From: Gp6-AA40 sp035571515
GTDB taxonomy: Bacteria; Acidobacteriota; Vicinamibacteria; Vicinamibacterales; UBA2999
Length of the DNA: 64,000 nt
Assembly: GCA_035571515.1 (NCBI GenBank)
Contig: DATNCQ010000207.1
Coordinates: 5,077 to 69,076 of the forward strand
Reading direction: 5' to 3'
Below, piece after piece: positions 44,701 to 53,501 of this stretch. How positions within the stretch are numbered: position 1 is the stretch's first letter; each line of letters starts with the position of its first letter. The translations under genes were made by a program, and so were the position numbers. Under the pieces are notes generated by a model that did no database searches, was not told where the DNA came from, and saw only the letters and a list, made by a program, of their open reading frames with translations.

Positions 44701-46242
44701 ATGTTCGTCGCGGCCGGCATCCTCCTCAGCCGCCTCGCGGGCCTCGTCCGCCTGCAGGTCTTCGCGCACTACTTCGGCCTCGAATCGGACGCCGCCGACG
44801 CGTTCAACGCGGCGTTCCGCATCCCGAACTTCCTGCAGAACCTGTTCGGCGAGGGCGCGCTCTCCGCGTCGTTCATCCCGGTCTACGCGGCGCTCGTCGC
44901 GCGCGGCGAGCGGCGGGACGCGGATCGGGTCGCCGGTGCCGTCGGCACGCTGCTCGCGCTCCTCGTCTCGGTGCTGGTGCTGGCCGGCGTGCTGGCGACG
45001 CCAATGCTCATCGCCGCCATCGCGCCCGGCTTCACCGGCGACAAGCGCGCGCTGACCATCCAGCTCGTTCGCATCCTCTTTCCCGGCGCGGGACTGCTCG
45101 TGCTGTCCGCCTGGTGCCTCGGCGTCCTGAACAGCCACCAGCGATTTTTGCTCTCGTATGCCGCGCCCGTGTTGTGGAACGCCGTGATGATCGCGACGCT
45201 GGTGCTCTTCGGCCCCTCGTCCTCGCTGCCGCGGCTCGCGGTACTGCTCGCCTGGGGATCGGTCGTCGGCAGCTTCGTGCAGTTCGCGGTGCAGGTCCCG
45301 GTCGTCGTACGCGTGGCGCCCGACCTCCGCTTTGCCCTCGACCTCGCGTCCGAGCAGGTGCGCATCGTCTCGCGCAACTTCGTGCCCGTCTTCATCAGCC
45401 GCGGCGTCGTGCAGGTGAGCGCCTACATCGACGCGCTGCTGGCGAGCCTGCTGCCGACGGGCGCGGTGACGGGCATCGCGAACGCCCAGGTGCTCTACAC
45501 GCTGCCCGTCAGCCTCTTCGGCATGTCGGTGGCGGCCGCGGAGCTGCCGACGATGTCGGGCGAGGCGGGCACCGATGCCGGGGGACAGGAAATGCTGCGG
45601 CGGCGGCTCGATGCCGGGCTGCGGCGCATCGCGTTCTTCGTCGTGCCGTCCGCGATGGCGTTCCTCGCGCTCGGCGACGTGCTCGTCGCGGCACTGCTGC
45701 AGACGGGGCGATTCCGCCACGAGGATGCGCTGTATGTCTGGGGCATCCTTGCCGGGTCCGTGGTGGGCCTGCTCGCCTCGACGCTCGGCCGTCTGTACTC
45801 GTCGTCGTATTACGCGCTCCGCGACACCCGCACGCCGCTGCGGTTCGCCATCGTGCGCGTCGTGCTGACGACCGTGCTCGGCTACCTGTTCGCGATTCCG
45901 TTACCGCGCCTGCTCGGTGTTCCGCAGGCGTGGGGCGCGGCCGGCCTCACCGCGTCGGCCGGCATCGCGGGATGGGTGGAGATGCTGCTGCTCCGCCGGA
46001 CACTGAACGCGCGCATCGGCACGACGGGCCTGCCGGCCAGCTACGTCGCGAAGTTGTGGATCGCGGCGGCCGCAGGTGCGGCGGTGGCATGGGCCGTCAA
46101 GCTCTCGATTCCGCCGCTGCCGCCCATCGTCGCCGCGCTGCTGATTGTCGGTCCGTATAGCGTCGTGTTCATCGCCATGTCACTGGCCTTAGGGGTGGAA
46201 GGAACGATGTCGATGATCAAGCGCGTACTGCGGCGGAGATAA
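44701..46242 (+). CDS. murJ: Lipid II flippase MurJ
   Basis: A 513-residue polytopic inner-membrane protein of the MurJ/MviN family (MOP superfamily), which flips lipid II for peptidoglycan synthesis. The N-terminal signature is AAGILLSRLAGLVR, then DAFNAAFRIPNFLQNLFGEGALSASFIPVY. About 13-14 hydrophobic segments are visible. The ATG at 44701 is the first usable start, but the frame stays open about 95 bp upstream through a repeat and reads a plausible cytoplasmic Pro/Arg-rich extension, so an unusual start such as CTG (44608) cannot be excluded. Confidence 0.93.
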   Translation: MFVAAGILLSRLAGLVRLQVFAHYFGLESDAADAFNAAFRIPNFLQNLFGEGALSASFIPVYAALVARGERRDADRVAGAVGTLLALLVSVLVLAGVLATPMLIAAIAPGFTGDKRALTIQLVRILFPGAGLLVLSAWCLGVLNSHQRFLLSYAAPVLWNAVMIATLVLFGPSSSLPRLAVLLAWGSVVGSFVQFAVQVPVVVRVAPDLRFALDLASEQVRIVSRNFVPVFISRGVVQVSAYIDALLASLLPTGAVTGIANAQVLYTLPVSLFGMSVAAAELPTMSGEAGTDAGGQEMLRRRLDAGLRRIAFFVVPSAMAFLALGDVLVAALLQTGRFRHEDALYVWGILAGSVVGLLASTLGRLYSSSYYALRDTRTPLRFAIVRVVLTTVLGYLFAIPLPRLLGVPQAWGAAGLTASAGIAGWVEMLLLRRTLNARIGTTGLPASYVAKLWIAAAAGAAVAWAVKLSIPPLPPIVAALLIVGPYSVVFIAMSLALGVEGTMSMIKRVLRRR

Positions 46243-46293
46243 GATACGGCTCACCTTGAGCCGAAGCCCGTGGGCACATAGGATGCACAGCGG

Positions 46294-46494
46294 ATGGAAC
46301 AGATGACGGACGTCCCGACCCTTCTCGGTGAATCCAGGTCGCTCTGCACGGACCATCGCTGCCCGAATTGCGGGGTTCCCGATCACGTCACCGCGGAACG
46401 CGTGCTGGCGGGGAATCTGAGCCTGACGCTGTGTCACTGTCGCATGTGCGGACATTCGTGGCATCCGCACATCGAGCCCGATCCGATCATCTGA
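46294..46494 (+). CDS. Small zinc-ribbon protein
   Basis: A 66-residue protein with two CxxC knuckles (CPNCGVPDH and CRMCGHSWHP), typical of a zinc ribbon. The family is unknown. TAGGAT ends nine bases before the ATG, in line with other likely leaderless starts here. It lies 51 bp after murJ. Confidence 0.65.
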   Translation: MEQMTDVPTLLGESRSLCTDHRCPNCGVPDHVTAERVLAGNLSLTLCHCRMCGHSWHPHIEPDPII

Positions 46495-46537
46495 TCGGTC
46501 TGACGACCGGCCCTTTACCGCCGCGACACCCTGCAAG

Positions 46538-46567
46538 GCCGACTGCCCACTGCCCGCTGCCCACGGG
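46538..46567. repeat. GACTGCCCACTGCCCGC repeat (family I)
   Basis: Tandem ACTGCCC/GCTGCCC words lie in the convergent gap between the zinc-ribbon gene and the peptide ABC operon, ending seven bases from the ATPase stop codon. Confidence 0.8.
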
Positions 46568-46573
46568 CCGCGG

Positions 46574-47428
46574 CTACGATCGCCGGCGCGCGCGATTGAA
46601 CGCCGGGTCCGGCCGCGGCGCGGCCGCGAGCAGCGTCTTCGAATACTGATGCTGCGGATGCTGGTAGATCTCTTCCGCCGGCCCGATCTCGACGATGTCG
46701 CCCCACGACATCACCGCGATGCGATTGGAGATGTGCCGCACGACGGAGAGATCGTGCGCGATGAAGATGTAGGAGAGGCCGAACTCCTGCTGCAGATCCT
46801 GCATCAGGTTGATCACCTGCGCCTGGACGGACACGTCGAGCGCGCTGACGGGCTCGTCGGCGATGACGATCTTCGGGTTGGTCGCCAGCGCGCGCGCGAT
46901 GCCGATGCGCTGCCGCTGCCCGCCGGAGAACTCGTGCGGGTAGCGGTTGACGTGGCGCGCGGACAGGCCCACCTTCTCGAGCAGCCAGCGGACGCGCTCG
47001 GCGCGCTCGCCGCGCGACATCTTCGTGTGGATGCGCAGCGGCTCGCCGACGATCTGATCGACGGTCTTCCGCGGGTTGAGCGACGAGTACGGATCCTGGA
47101 AGACCATCTGGATGTCGGCGCGGTAGGGCCGCATCTGCGTGCGCGACAGCGGCGCGAGGTCGACGACACCCGACGCGTGGTGGTAGAGGACGCGCCCGCT
47201 GATCTCCACGCGATAGCTCATCGCGCGCAGGATGTTGATGATCGCGCGCCCCACCGTCGTCTTGCCGCAGCCGGACTCGCCGACCAGGCCGAGCGTTTCG
47301 CCGCGCTGCAGCTGGAATGAGATGCCCTTGACCGCTTCCACCTCGCCGACGCGGCGCAGCAGGATGCCGCCGAAGACGGGGAACCTGACGACGAGGTTCT
47401 GGACGTCGAGCAGAACGTCGCCGCTCAT
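46574..47428 (-). CDS. Peptide/nickel-type ABC transporter ATP-binding protein (OppF/DppF-like)
   Basis: A 284-residue ATPase of the second (OppF-like) class: Walker A GESGCGKT, Q-loop MVFQDPYSSLNP, signature FSGGQRQRIGIARAL, Walker B IVIADEPVSALD and H-loop IAHDLSV. It energises import by the adjacent permeases. The ATG overlaps the TGA of the upstream ATPase by four bases. It is last gene in a five-gene operon. Confidence 0.94.
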   Translation of the reverse strand: MSGDVLLDVQNLVVRFPVFGGILLRRVGEVEAVKGISFQLQRGETLGLVGESGCGKTTVGRAIINILRAMSYRVEISGRVLYHHASGVVDLAPLSRTQMRPYRADIQMVFQDPYSSLNPRKTVDQIVGEPLRIHTKMSRGERAERVRWLLEKVGLSARHVNRYPHEFSGGQRQRIGIARALATNPKIVIADEPVSALDVSVQAQVINLMQDLQQEFGLSYIFIAHDLSVVRHISNRIAVMSWGDIVEIGPAEEIYQHPQHQYSKTLLAAAPRPDPAFNRARRRS

Positions 47429-48465
47429 TTGGCTGGAGGCGGCACGGCCGGCGTGCCGCCGTGCGGGTAGAGGTGACAACGCACCCAGTGGCCCGGCGCG
47501 TCCTCGATGAGCGGCGGCTCGATGTCGGGACACGGCTCGAAGGCGTAGGGGCAGCGCGTCACGAACTTGCACCCCACCGGAAGGTGGTAGATGTCCGGCA
47601 CGGAGCCGGGAATGACGGTCAGCCTGTGCGCCTTCTTCCCGTCGACGCTGGGGATCGAGCCGAGCAGGCCGTGCGTGTAGGGGTGAAACGGCGCATCGAA
47701 CAAGGCGTCGATCGAGGCGACCTCCTGGATCTTGCCGCCGTACATCACCGCCACCCGGTCGCACGTCTCGGCGACGACGGCGAGGTTGTGCGTGATGAGG
47801 AGGATGGACGCCCCCGCGCGCCGCTCCTTCATCTCGAGCATCAGGTCGAGGATCTGCGCCTGGATGGTCACGTCGAGGGCGGTCGTCGGCTCGTCGGCGA
47901 TGAGCAGCGACGGGTTGAGCACGAGCGCGATCGCAATCATGACGCGCTGCCGCTGCCCGCCGGAGAAATGGTGGGGGTACTGCTTCATCCGCTGCTCGGG
48001 GTCCGGGATGCCGACCTCGGTGAGAATCTCGACCGCGCGCGCGTGCGCCTCCCGCTTGCTCACCCGCTGATGCGCCTGGATCACTTCCATCACCTGCATC
48101 CCGATCGTGAACACCGGGTTCAGTGACGTCATCGGCTCCTGGAACACCATGCTGATCTCGTTGCCGCGAATCTCGCGGATGTCGTCCCACGAGAGCTGCA
48201 GCAGATCGCGTCCCTTGTAGAGAATCTCGCCGGCGACGATGCGGCCGGGCGGGTCCGGGATGAGCCGCAGGATGCTGAGCGCGGTGACGCTCTTGCCCGA
48301 CCCCGACTCGCCGACCAGTCCGAGCACCTCGCCCTGCGCGATGTCGAGGTCGACGCCGTCAACCGCCTTGGCGACGCCAGACTCCGTGTAGAAATAGGTT
48401 CGCAGTCCACGTATGGTCAGTAGAGGCGAACCTTCAGGTCCGCCTTGTGCAGCCGGCAGGCTCAT
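47425..48465 (-). CDS. Peptide/nickel-type ABC transporter ATP-binding protein (OppD/DppD-like)
   Basis: A 346-residue ATPase of the OppD class: Walker A GESGSGKS, signature FSGGQRQRVMIAIAL, Walker B LLIADEPTTALD, and the C-terminal Cys cluster CKFVTRCPYAFEPC that binds an iron-sulfur cluster in this class. Residues 7-14 (QGGPEGSP) are encoded by a palindrome B copy at 48420-48446, just after the ATG. Four-base overlaps join it to both neighbours. Confidence 0.94.
   Translation of the reverse strand: MSLPAAQGGPEGSPLLTIRGLRTYFYTESGVAKAVDGVDLDIAQGEVLGLVGESGSGKSVTALSILRLIPDPPGRIVAGEILYKGRDLLQLSWDDIREIRGNEISMVFQEPMTSLNPVFTIGMQVMEVIQAHQRVSKREAHARAVEILTEVGIPDPEQRMKQYPHHFSGGQRQRVMIAIALVLNPSLLIADEPTTALDVTIQAQILDLMLEMKERRAGASILLITHNLAVVAETCDRVAVMYGGKIQEVASIDALFDAPFHPYTHGLLGSIPSVDGKKAHRLTVIPGSVPDIYHLPVGCKFVTRCPYAFEPCPDIEPPLIEDAPGHWVRCHLYPHGGTPAVPPPAK
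48420..48446. repeat. Palindrome family B in OppD-like N-terminus
   Basis: GTAGAGGCGAACCTTCAGGT followed by CCGCC; one base of the left arm differs (GGCGAA for GGCGGA). It is read in frame on the minus strand. Confidence 0.8.
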
Positions 48466-49622
48466 CGCAGGCGCGAGAACTCTTTCGGGTCGAACGCCTC
48501 ACGCACCGCTTCGCCGATGAAGACGACGAGCAGCAGCGTCAGGAACAGCACGCCGAGCGGGTAGAAGACGAGCCACCACTTCGTCAGATTCTCCATCCCC
48601 TGGCCGATCAGCTCGCCCCAGCTCGGTGTCGGCGCGGGGAGTCCGAAGCCGAGGAAGTCGAGCGCGACCAGCGCGCTGATGTTGGCCACGATCTCGAACG
48701 GCGCGAACGAGACGACCGGCGTCAGCGCGTTGGGCAGGATGTGCCGGAACATGATGCCCGGCTCCGACACGCCGGTCGCAATCGCGGCGCCGACGTAATC
48801 CTTCGCCTTCTCGCGGTAGAACTCGCCGCGGATGTAATAGGTGATCCCCATCCAGTCGAACGCCGCGAGGATGACGACCAGCAGCCAGAGCGACGGCTGC
48901 AGCAGCTGGTAGCGGCCCGGCGTGTAGACGGGCACGATGACCGAGCCGATGATGATGACGACGTAGAGAAACGGCAGCGAGGACCAGATCTCGATGCCGC
49001 GCTGGCCGAAGATGTCGATGCGGCCGCCGAAGTAACCGAGCGAGGCGCCGACCGCGATGCCGGCGATGTTGCCGACCAGGGCGACCAGCAGCGCGAACGT
49101 CAGCGAGATGTTGAGACCGTAGGCCAGCCGCACCAGGACGTCGCGTCCGCGATCGTCGGTGCCGAAGGGATGCTGCGCCGAGGGCGGGTTGGGCGGTGTG
49201 CCGGGCAGATCGAGCAGCGCTTCGTTCGGACCGTAGGGAATCAGCGGCATCAGCACCCAGTTGCCCTGGCCCGCGGCGGCGAACTGCTGCTTCAACGCGC
49301 GGTAATCCGGGTCGCCGAACGCCGCCTGGCCGAACTCGCTCGCGCTCCGGTAATGGACGATCGGGACGTAATAGCTGCCGTTGTAGCGGACGAGCAGCGC
49401 GATGTTGTTGGCAATCAGCGGCAGGAAGAACGAGATCAGGTACGCCGTGACGACGAACACGAACGAGAAGTATCCGCGCTTGAGGCGCCGGAACTTCCGC
49501 AGGCGCTTCCGCAGCAGTGACTCGGGCGGCGGCGTCGTCGTCACCGGTGGCGGCAGCATCGACGACGCCAGGTCGGGCGGCACGTGGGTGAGATTGTCGA
49601 CGGCGGGCTCGGGGGTGCTCAT
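48462..49622 (-). CDS. Peptide ABC transporter permease, OppC/YejE-like
   Basis: A 386-residue inner-membrane permease. The long cytoplasmic Pro-rich N-terminus and large periplasmic loop after the first helix (about 75-165) are as in YejE of the Yej peptide/microcin C transporter. The BPD_transp_1 domain with the EAA loop (KDYVGAAIATGVSEPGIMFRHILPN) couples to the ATPases. Overlaps the upstream permease and downstream ATPase genes by four bases each. Confidence 0.92.
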   Translation of the reverse strand: MSTPEPAVDNLTHVPPDLASSMLPPPVTTTPPPESLLRKRLRKFRRLKRGYFSFVFVVTAYLISFFLPLIANNIALLVRYNGSYYVPIVHYRSASEFGQAAFGDPDYRALKQQFAAAGQGNWVLMPLIPYGPNEALLDLPGTPPNPPSAQHPFGTDDRGRDVLVRLAYGLNISLTFALLVALVGNIAGIAVGASLGYFGGRIDIFGQRGIEIWSSLPFLYVVIIIGSVIVPVYTPGRYQLLQPSLWLLVVILAAFDWMGITYYIRGEFYREKAKDYVGAAIATGVSEPGIMFRHILPNALTPVVSFAPFEIVANISALVALDFLGFGLPAPTPSWGELIGQGMENLTKWWLVFYPLGVLFLTLLLVVFIGEAVREAFDPKEFSRLR

Positions 49623-50641
49623 TTGAACCGGATGCGCGGATCGACGGTCGCGTAGATGATGTCGGAGAGGATGTTGCCGACCAGCATCAGCAGGCTGTCG
49701 ATGACGAGGATGCCGAGCGCGACCGGATAGTCACGCTGCAGGATGGCCGTGTAGCCGAGATACCCCATGCCGTCGATGTTGAAGACGCGCTCGATGAGGA
49801 ACGAGCCGGCGAGGATCAGGCTGATGACGTTGCCGAGCCCCGTGACGAGCGGGATGAGCGAGTTCCGCAGCGCGTGCTTGAAGATGACGCGCCGCTCGTG
49901 CAGCCCCTTGGCGAACGCCGTCCGCACATAATCCTGCCCGAGGTTCTCCATCAGCGAGTTCTTCGACAGGATCGTCAGCGTGGCGAACGAGCCGACCATG
50001 TAGCAGACGACCGGCAGGAACATGTGGCGCAGCTGGCCGGTGACCTTGCCCCAGGCGGAGAGGTAATCCCAGTTGTCCGGCCTGAACCCGCCGAGCGGGA
50101 ACACGCTCCAGAAGCTGCCGCCGCCGAACAGCACGAGCAGCGCGGTGCCGAGCGCCCAGCCGGGCACCGAGTAGCCCATGAAGACGAGCGCGCTGCTCGC
50201 GACGTCGAACGACGAGCCGTGGCGTACCGCCTTGAGCACGCCGAGCGGGATGCAGATGATGTAACTGAGCAGGAACCCGGTGAGCCCGAGGAAGATCGAG
50301 ATGGGGAAGCGCGATCGAATCACGTCCCACACCGGGTCCTGGTAGACGTACGAGGTGCCGAGATCCAGGTGCAGCACTTTCCAGAGCCACTGCGCGTAGC
50401 GGATGTGGACCGGCTTGTCGAAGCCGTAGTAGGCGCGAATCTGCTCGATGGCGTCCTCGGGCAGCGACTGCGGGCCGCTCGCGGTGAGGCCGCCTCCCTG
50501 CGAGGCGGCCATCTGGATCTGCAACAGGCGCCGTTCGACCGGGCCTCCCGGCACGAACTGCATGATGACGAAGACGGCGACCGTGATCCCGAGGAACGTC
50601 GGGATGATGAGCAGGAATCGCCGGAGGAAGTAGGCGCTCAC
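49619..50641 (-). CDS. Peptide ABC transporter permease, OppB/YejB-like
   Basis: A 340-residue inner-membrane permease with N-terminal helix AYFLRRFLLIIPTFLGITVAVFVIMQF, a periplasmic loop, and five further helices with the EAA motif (DYVRTAFAKGLHERRVIFKHALRN). The YejB-like features are the long loop between helices 1 and 2. It pairs with the OppC/YejE-like protein. Overlaps both neighbours by four bases. Confidence 0.92.
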   Translation of the reverse strand: MSAYFLRRFLLIIPTFLGITVAVFVIMQFVPGGPVERRLLQIQMAASQGGGLTASGPQSLPEDAIEQIRAYYGFDKPVHIRYAQWLWKVLHLDLGTSYVYQDPVWDVIRSRFPISIFLGLTGFLLSYIICIPLGVLKAVRHGSSFDVASSALVFMGYSVPGWALGTALLVLFGGGSFWSVFPLGGFRPDNWDYLSAWGKVTGQLRHMFLPVVCYMVGSFATLTILSKNSLMENLGQDYVRTAFAKGLHERRVIFKHALRNSLIPLVTGLGNVISLILAGSFLIERVFNIDGMGYLGYTAILQRDYPVALGILVIDSLLMLVGNILSDIIYATVDPRIRFK

Positions 50642-52626
50642 TTCTGCCCGCTGAAGCCTTCGCTTTCTTCGGTCGGGTGCTGCTTGGCGTAGTCGGCCCA
50701 GTAGGTGTCGTCAATCGCGCCGACCGGCAGCTTCCCGTTGTTCGCCAGCGCCTGCTTCAGCGCGGCGTCCTTGGCCGGATCGATCCACCACAGGCTGGGA
50801 GGATCGGTGTAGTCGCCGAAGCGCGACAACGACCCGGGCGGCATGCCGAACCGGTTCCAGAAGGCAATGCGGATGTACGACGGCTCCCAGAACAGCACGT
50901 AATCATGCGCGTTGGCCTCGAGGCCGTCGATCTCGCGGATCATGGCGATGCGCTTCTTCTGGTCGAACTCCTTGTCGTACTGCGGCAGCAGTTCGTCCAC
51001 GCGCTTGTTCTTGAAGGCAGTGATGTTGTTGTTGTTGTTCTGGTCGGCGAGCGCGGAGGCGACCGACGTCTCGGGGTTCGGGAAGACCAGTCCGCCGTAG
51101 CTGACCATCGCCAGCTCGAATTTCCGCTGGTAGACCAGCGAGTAGAGCGTTTCCGGCGTGAGGTAGCGGAGGTTGAGGCCGATGCCGACCTTGCGCAGGT
51201 CCTCCTGGTACGTCGTCAGTGCGCCCTCGTATTGCTTGAAGAAGTAGAGCACCTCGACGCTGAGCGGCTGGCCGTTCTTCGTCAGCCGCCCCTGCGCGTC
51301 GCGATCCTTCCAGCCCGCGTCGGCGAGCAGCTTGACCGCGAGCGCCGGGTCGTACTCGTTCTTCGGATTGTTCGGATTCTCGTAGGGGGTGCCCGCGTAG
51401 AACGAGTTGATCGGCTCGTACTCGTTGTACAACAGCTTCTCGATGATCAACGGGCGGTTCAGCAGGTGCTGCAGCGCCTCGCGCACCCGCACGTCGTCGA
51501 GCGGCGGCTTCAGCATGTTGATGGCCAGGCCCATATGTCCGCGCGGGCTCTCGTTGTGCACCTTTCGCCGCTGGATCAGCCCCGCCTCGACCTTGTCGAG
51601 TTTCCCCAGCTCTTCGACCCAGTCCTGCGCGGTCACGGGCGCGAGTGCGTCCAGGTCGCCCTTCTTGAACATCTCCGTCGCCAGCTTGCGATCGCGCACG
51701 ATGATTTCGGTGATGTTGTCGAAGTTGCCGGTGCCGACGTTGCGGCGGACCTTCTCGGCCCAGTAGCCGGTGCGGCGGTGGATGGTCAGCGACTTGCCCT
51801 TGACGACGTCGGCGTCGCGCACCTCGTACGGCCCCGTCCCCGGCAGCAGCTTGAAGTTGTAGTCCTTGACGTAGGCCGCGGCGTTGACGCTCTTGAGGAT
51901 GTGCGACGGCAGGACCTGCATCGACGCGCTGAAGTAGAGGAAGTTGCGCCAGCTCAAGTCCTTGGTGTGGACCGAGACGATGTACTTGCTCTCGGCGACC
52001 GGCTTGTCGAACTTCCCGTAGACGAGCGCTTCGGAAGGATCCTGCAGTGCCTTGTCCGTCAGCAGCGACCAGGTGGCGACCACGTCGTCCGCGACGACCG
52101 GCTCGCCGTCGGACCAGCGCGCGTTCGGATCGACGCGGTAGCGGAACGTCATCTTGTCCGGCGAGATCTGCCAGTGAGTGGCGAGGACGGGAATGTAGTC
52201 GAGCGTGGCCGGGTGCAGCGTGAGCAGCGACTCGTAGACCATGCCGCCGATCATGCTGTTGAGGATGTAGTTCGAATCTGGCCCGTGGAGACGCAGTGTG
52301 GTCGGGAAGTCCGGCTGGTATTCGCGGTAGGTGCCGCCCTTCACGGCCTGGGGACTGCCCGCCAACTCGTAGTCGGCGTTGGTCTGCCATCCCTCGCCCT
52401 TGAATCCCTTGCCGCCCTGCTCGGCGGGCACGGCGGGGTCGGCGCCGGCGTCGGCGTTGGGAAACACCGGATAGTCCGCCTTGTTGACCGACGCGTTCGT
52501 CCGGTTCGCGGCCGGCGCCGCGGCGTTCGACGCCTGCGGCTGTTGCGTGCTGCTGGTGCCGCCGCCGCATGAGCTCGCGGCAATGGCGGCAACGAGAACG
52601 GTGAGACGGAGAGCGGCAGTGCGCAT
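50638..52626 (-). CDS. Extracellular solute-binding lipoprotein (SBP_bac_5, YejA-like)
   Basis: A 662-residue substrate-binding lipoprotein: lipoprotein-type signal ending ASSC at Cys20, a Ser/Thr/Ala/Asn-rich linker (to about 50), then a family 5 binding fold (YEPINSFYAGTPY; PNPETSVASALADQ). It captures oligopeptides or related solutes for the permeases encoded downstream. TAGAAT lies seven bases upstream of the ATG, so the operon mRNA may be leaderless. First of five genes joined by four ATGA overlaps. Confidence 0.92.
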   Translation of the reverse strand: MRTAALRLTVLVAAIAASSCGGGTSSTQQPQASNAAAPAANRTNASVNKADYPVFPNADAGADPAVPAEQGGKGFKGEGWQTNADYELAGSPQAVKGGTYREYQPDFPTTLRLHGPDSNYILNSMIGGMVYESLLTLHPATLDYIPVLATHWQISPDKMTFRYRVDPNARWSDGEPVVADDVVATWSLLTDKALQDPSEALVYGKFDKPVAESKYIVSVHTKDLSWRNFLYFSASMQVLPSHILKSVNAAAYVKDYNFKLLPGTGPYEVRDADVVKGKSLTIHRRTGYWAEKVRRNVGTGNFDNITEIIVRDRKLATEMFKKGDLDALAPVTAQDWVEELGKLDKVEAGLIQRRKVHNESPRGHMGLAINMLKPPLDDVRVREALQHLLNRPLIIEKLLYNEYEPINSFYAGTPYENPNNPKNEYDPALAVKLLADAGWKDRDAQGRLTKNGQPLSVEVLYFFKQYEGALTTYQEDLRKVGIGLNLRYLTPETLYSLVYQRKFELAMVSYGGLVFPNPETSVASALADQNNNNNITAFKNKRVDELLPQYDKEFDQKKRIAMIREIDGLEANAHDYVLFWEPSYIRIAFWNRFGMPPGSLSRFGDYTDPPSLWWIDPAKDAALKQALANNGKLPVGAIDDTYWADYAKQHPTEESEGFSGQK

Positions 52627-52633
52627 AGTTGCA

Positions 52634-52639
52634 ATTCTA
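52634..52639 (-). promoter_or_regulatory. -10 element of the peptide ABC operon, leaderless arrangement
   Basis: TAGAAT on the minus strand, seven bases before the ATG of the binding protein. With a start point 6-8 bases downstream, transcription would begin at or next to the start codon. Confidence 0.5.
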
Positions 52640-52669
52640 CGCGCACCAGCGCACCCGAGCTTCGTTTCC

Positions 52670-52714
52670 AGCTACGGGCTACAGGCGCCCGAAGCCCAAA
52701 GCCCAAGGCCTACC
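52670..52714. repeat. AGCCCAAAGCCCAAGGCCTACC repeat (family M)
   Basis: AGCTACGGGCTACAGGCG and GAAGCCCAAAGCCCAAGGCC words in the gap before the peptide ABC operon. The stop codon of the minus-strand DUF1326 gene (52710) lies inside it. Confidence 0.6.
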
Positions 52715-53342
52715 GGATTACCCCCTGCGCGCTCCAGTGCACGCGCGCGAAGTGCGCGTGCGTCTCGGTGAAGTCGAGCACGACGTCGCCCGTCGTCTTC
52801 GTCCGCCCACTGGCGACCTCGGCGTCGGTGAACTCGAAGCCGTTCGGCAGCCGGATGAGCGCGCGGTGCGGTTCGCCGGTCACCGCGTTCTTCAGCGGGC
52901 CGATGCTCCCGTCGAGGATGCCGGGGACGCGAAGCGACGCCGTGCGCTTCTCGTAGTCGAAGGTCAGGTCGATCGGCCTGGCGAGCGTAGGCAGGAAGGT
53001 GGAGGTCATCGCGCCGTAGATGGACAACGCCGCCTTGCCCGGCTCGGACGCCTTCCCCTGCGCGACCAGCTCGAGCGCGGCGCGCTGCGCGCCGTTGGCG
53101 CGCTCGTCGACGATCACCTGCATCGTGCCGTTCCCCTTGTGAATGGGGCCGGGCCAGGCGACGACGATGCCGAAGCGAAGGCCGTCGAGCGGCTCATCGG
53201 CAAACGTGCCCTGCTCGATGTCCACGAAGATCGACGCCTGGCAGAAGCCGTGCGTCGGCAGGCGGCTGAACTGGCAGGGACATCCGCACTCGCAGTTGCA
53301 GTTGACGATCTCGGTACCTTTGATGGTCCACTCGGGCAGCAT
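52710..53342 (-). CDS. DUF1326 domain protein
   Basis: A 210-residue DUF1326 protein. It opens with the diagnostic WTIKGTEIVNCNCECGCPCQF cysteine cluster, which may bind metal, and continues with LDGLRFGIVVAWPGPIHKGNGTMQVIVDE. Function unknown; no signal peptide. The start at 53342 is chosen because everything upstream in the frame is encoded by AGTTGGGAG repeats. Stop codon inside a family M repeat. Confidence 0.85.
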   Translation of the reverse strand: MLPEWTIKGTEIVNCNCECGCPCQFSRLPTHGFCQASIFVDIEQGTFADEPLDGLRFGIVVAWPGPIHKGNGTMQVIVDERANGAQRAALELVAQGKASEPGKAALSIYGAMTSTFLPTLARPIDLTFDYEKRTASLRVPGILDGSIGPLKNAVTGEPHRALIRLPNGFEFTDAEVASGRTKTTGDVVLDFTETHAHFARVHWSAQGVIR

Positions 53343-53345
53343 CGC

Positions 53346-53497
53346 GAACTCCCAACTCCCAACTTCCAACTGCCAAAACTCCCAACTACCACAACTCCCA
53401 ATACCGAATCGCAACTCCCAACTCCCTAAAACAGCAACTCCCAAGCGGCCTCGACGTCGAGACTGCTTGGGAGTTGGAAGTTGAAAGTTGGAAGGTG
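53346..53497. repeat. Large AACTCCCAACT inverted repeat (family D)
   Basis: About ten AACTCCCA units on the left, the centre GCGGCCTCGACGTCGAGACTGC, then GGGAGTTGGAAGTTGAAAGTTGG on the right: an imperfect stem ending just before the RRM gene's stop codon. It separates two minus-strand genes. Confidence 0.9.
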
Positions 53498-53501
53498 AAG
53501 C

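Noticed and set aside
50677..52572. A 631-codon plus-strand frame antisense to the peptide-binding protein
   Set aside because: It is antisense to a lipoprotein with clear SBP_bac_5 features and has no motif or start signal of its own.
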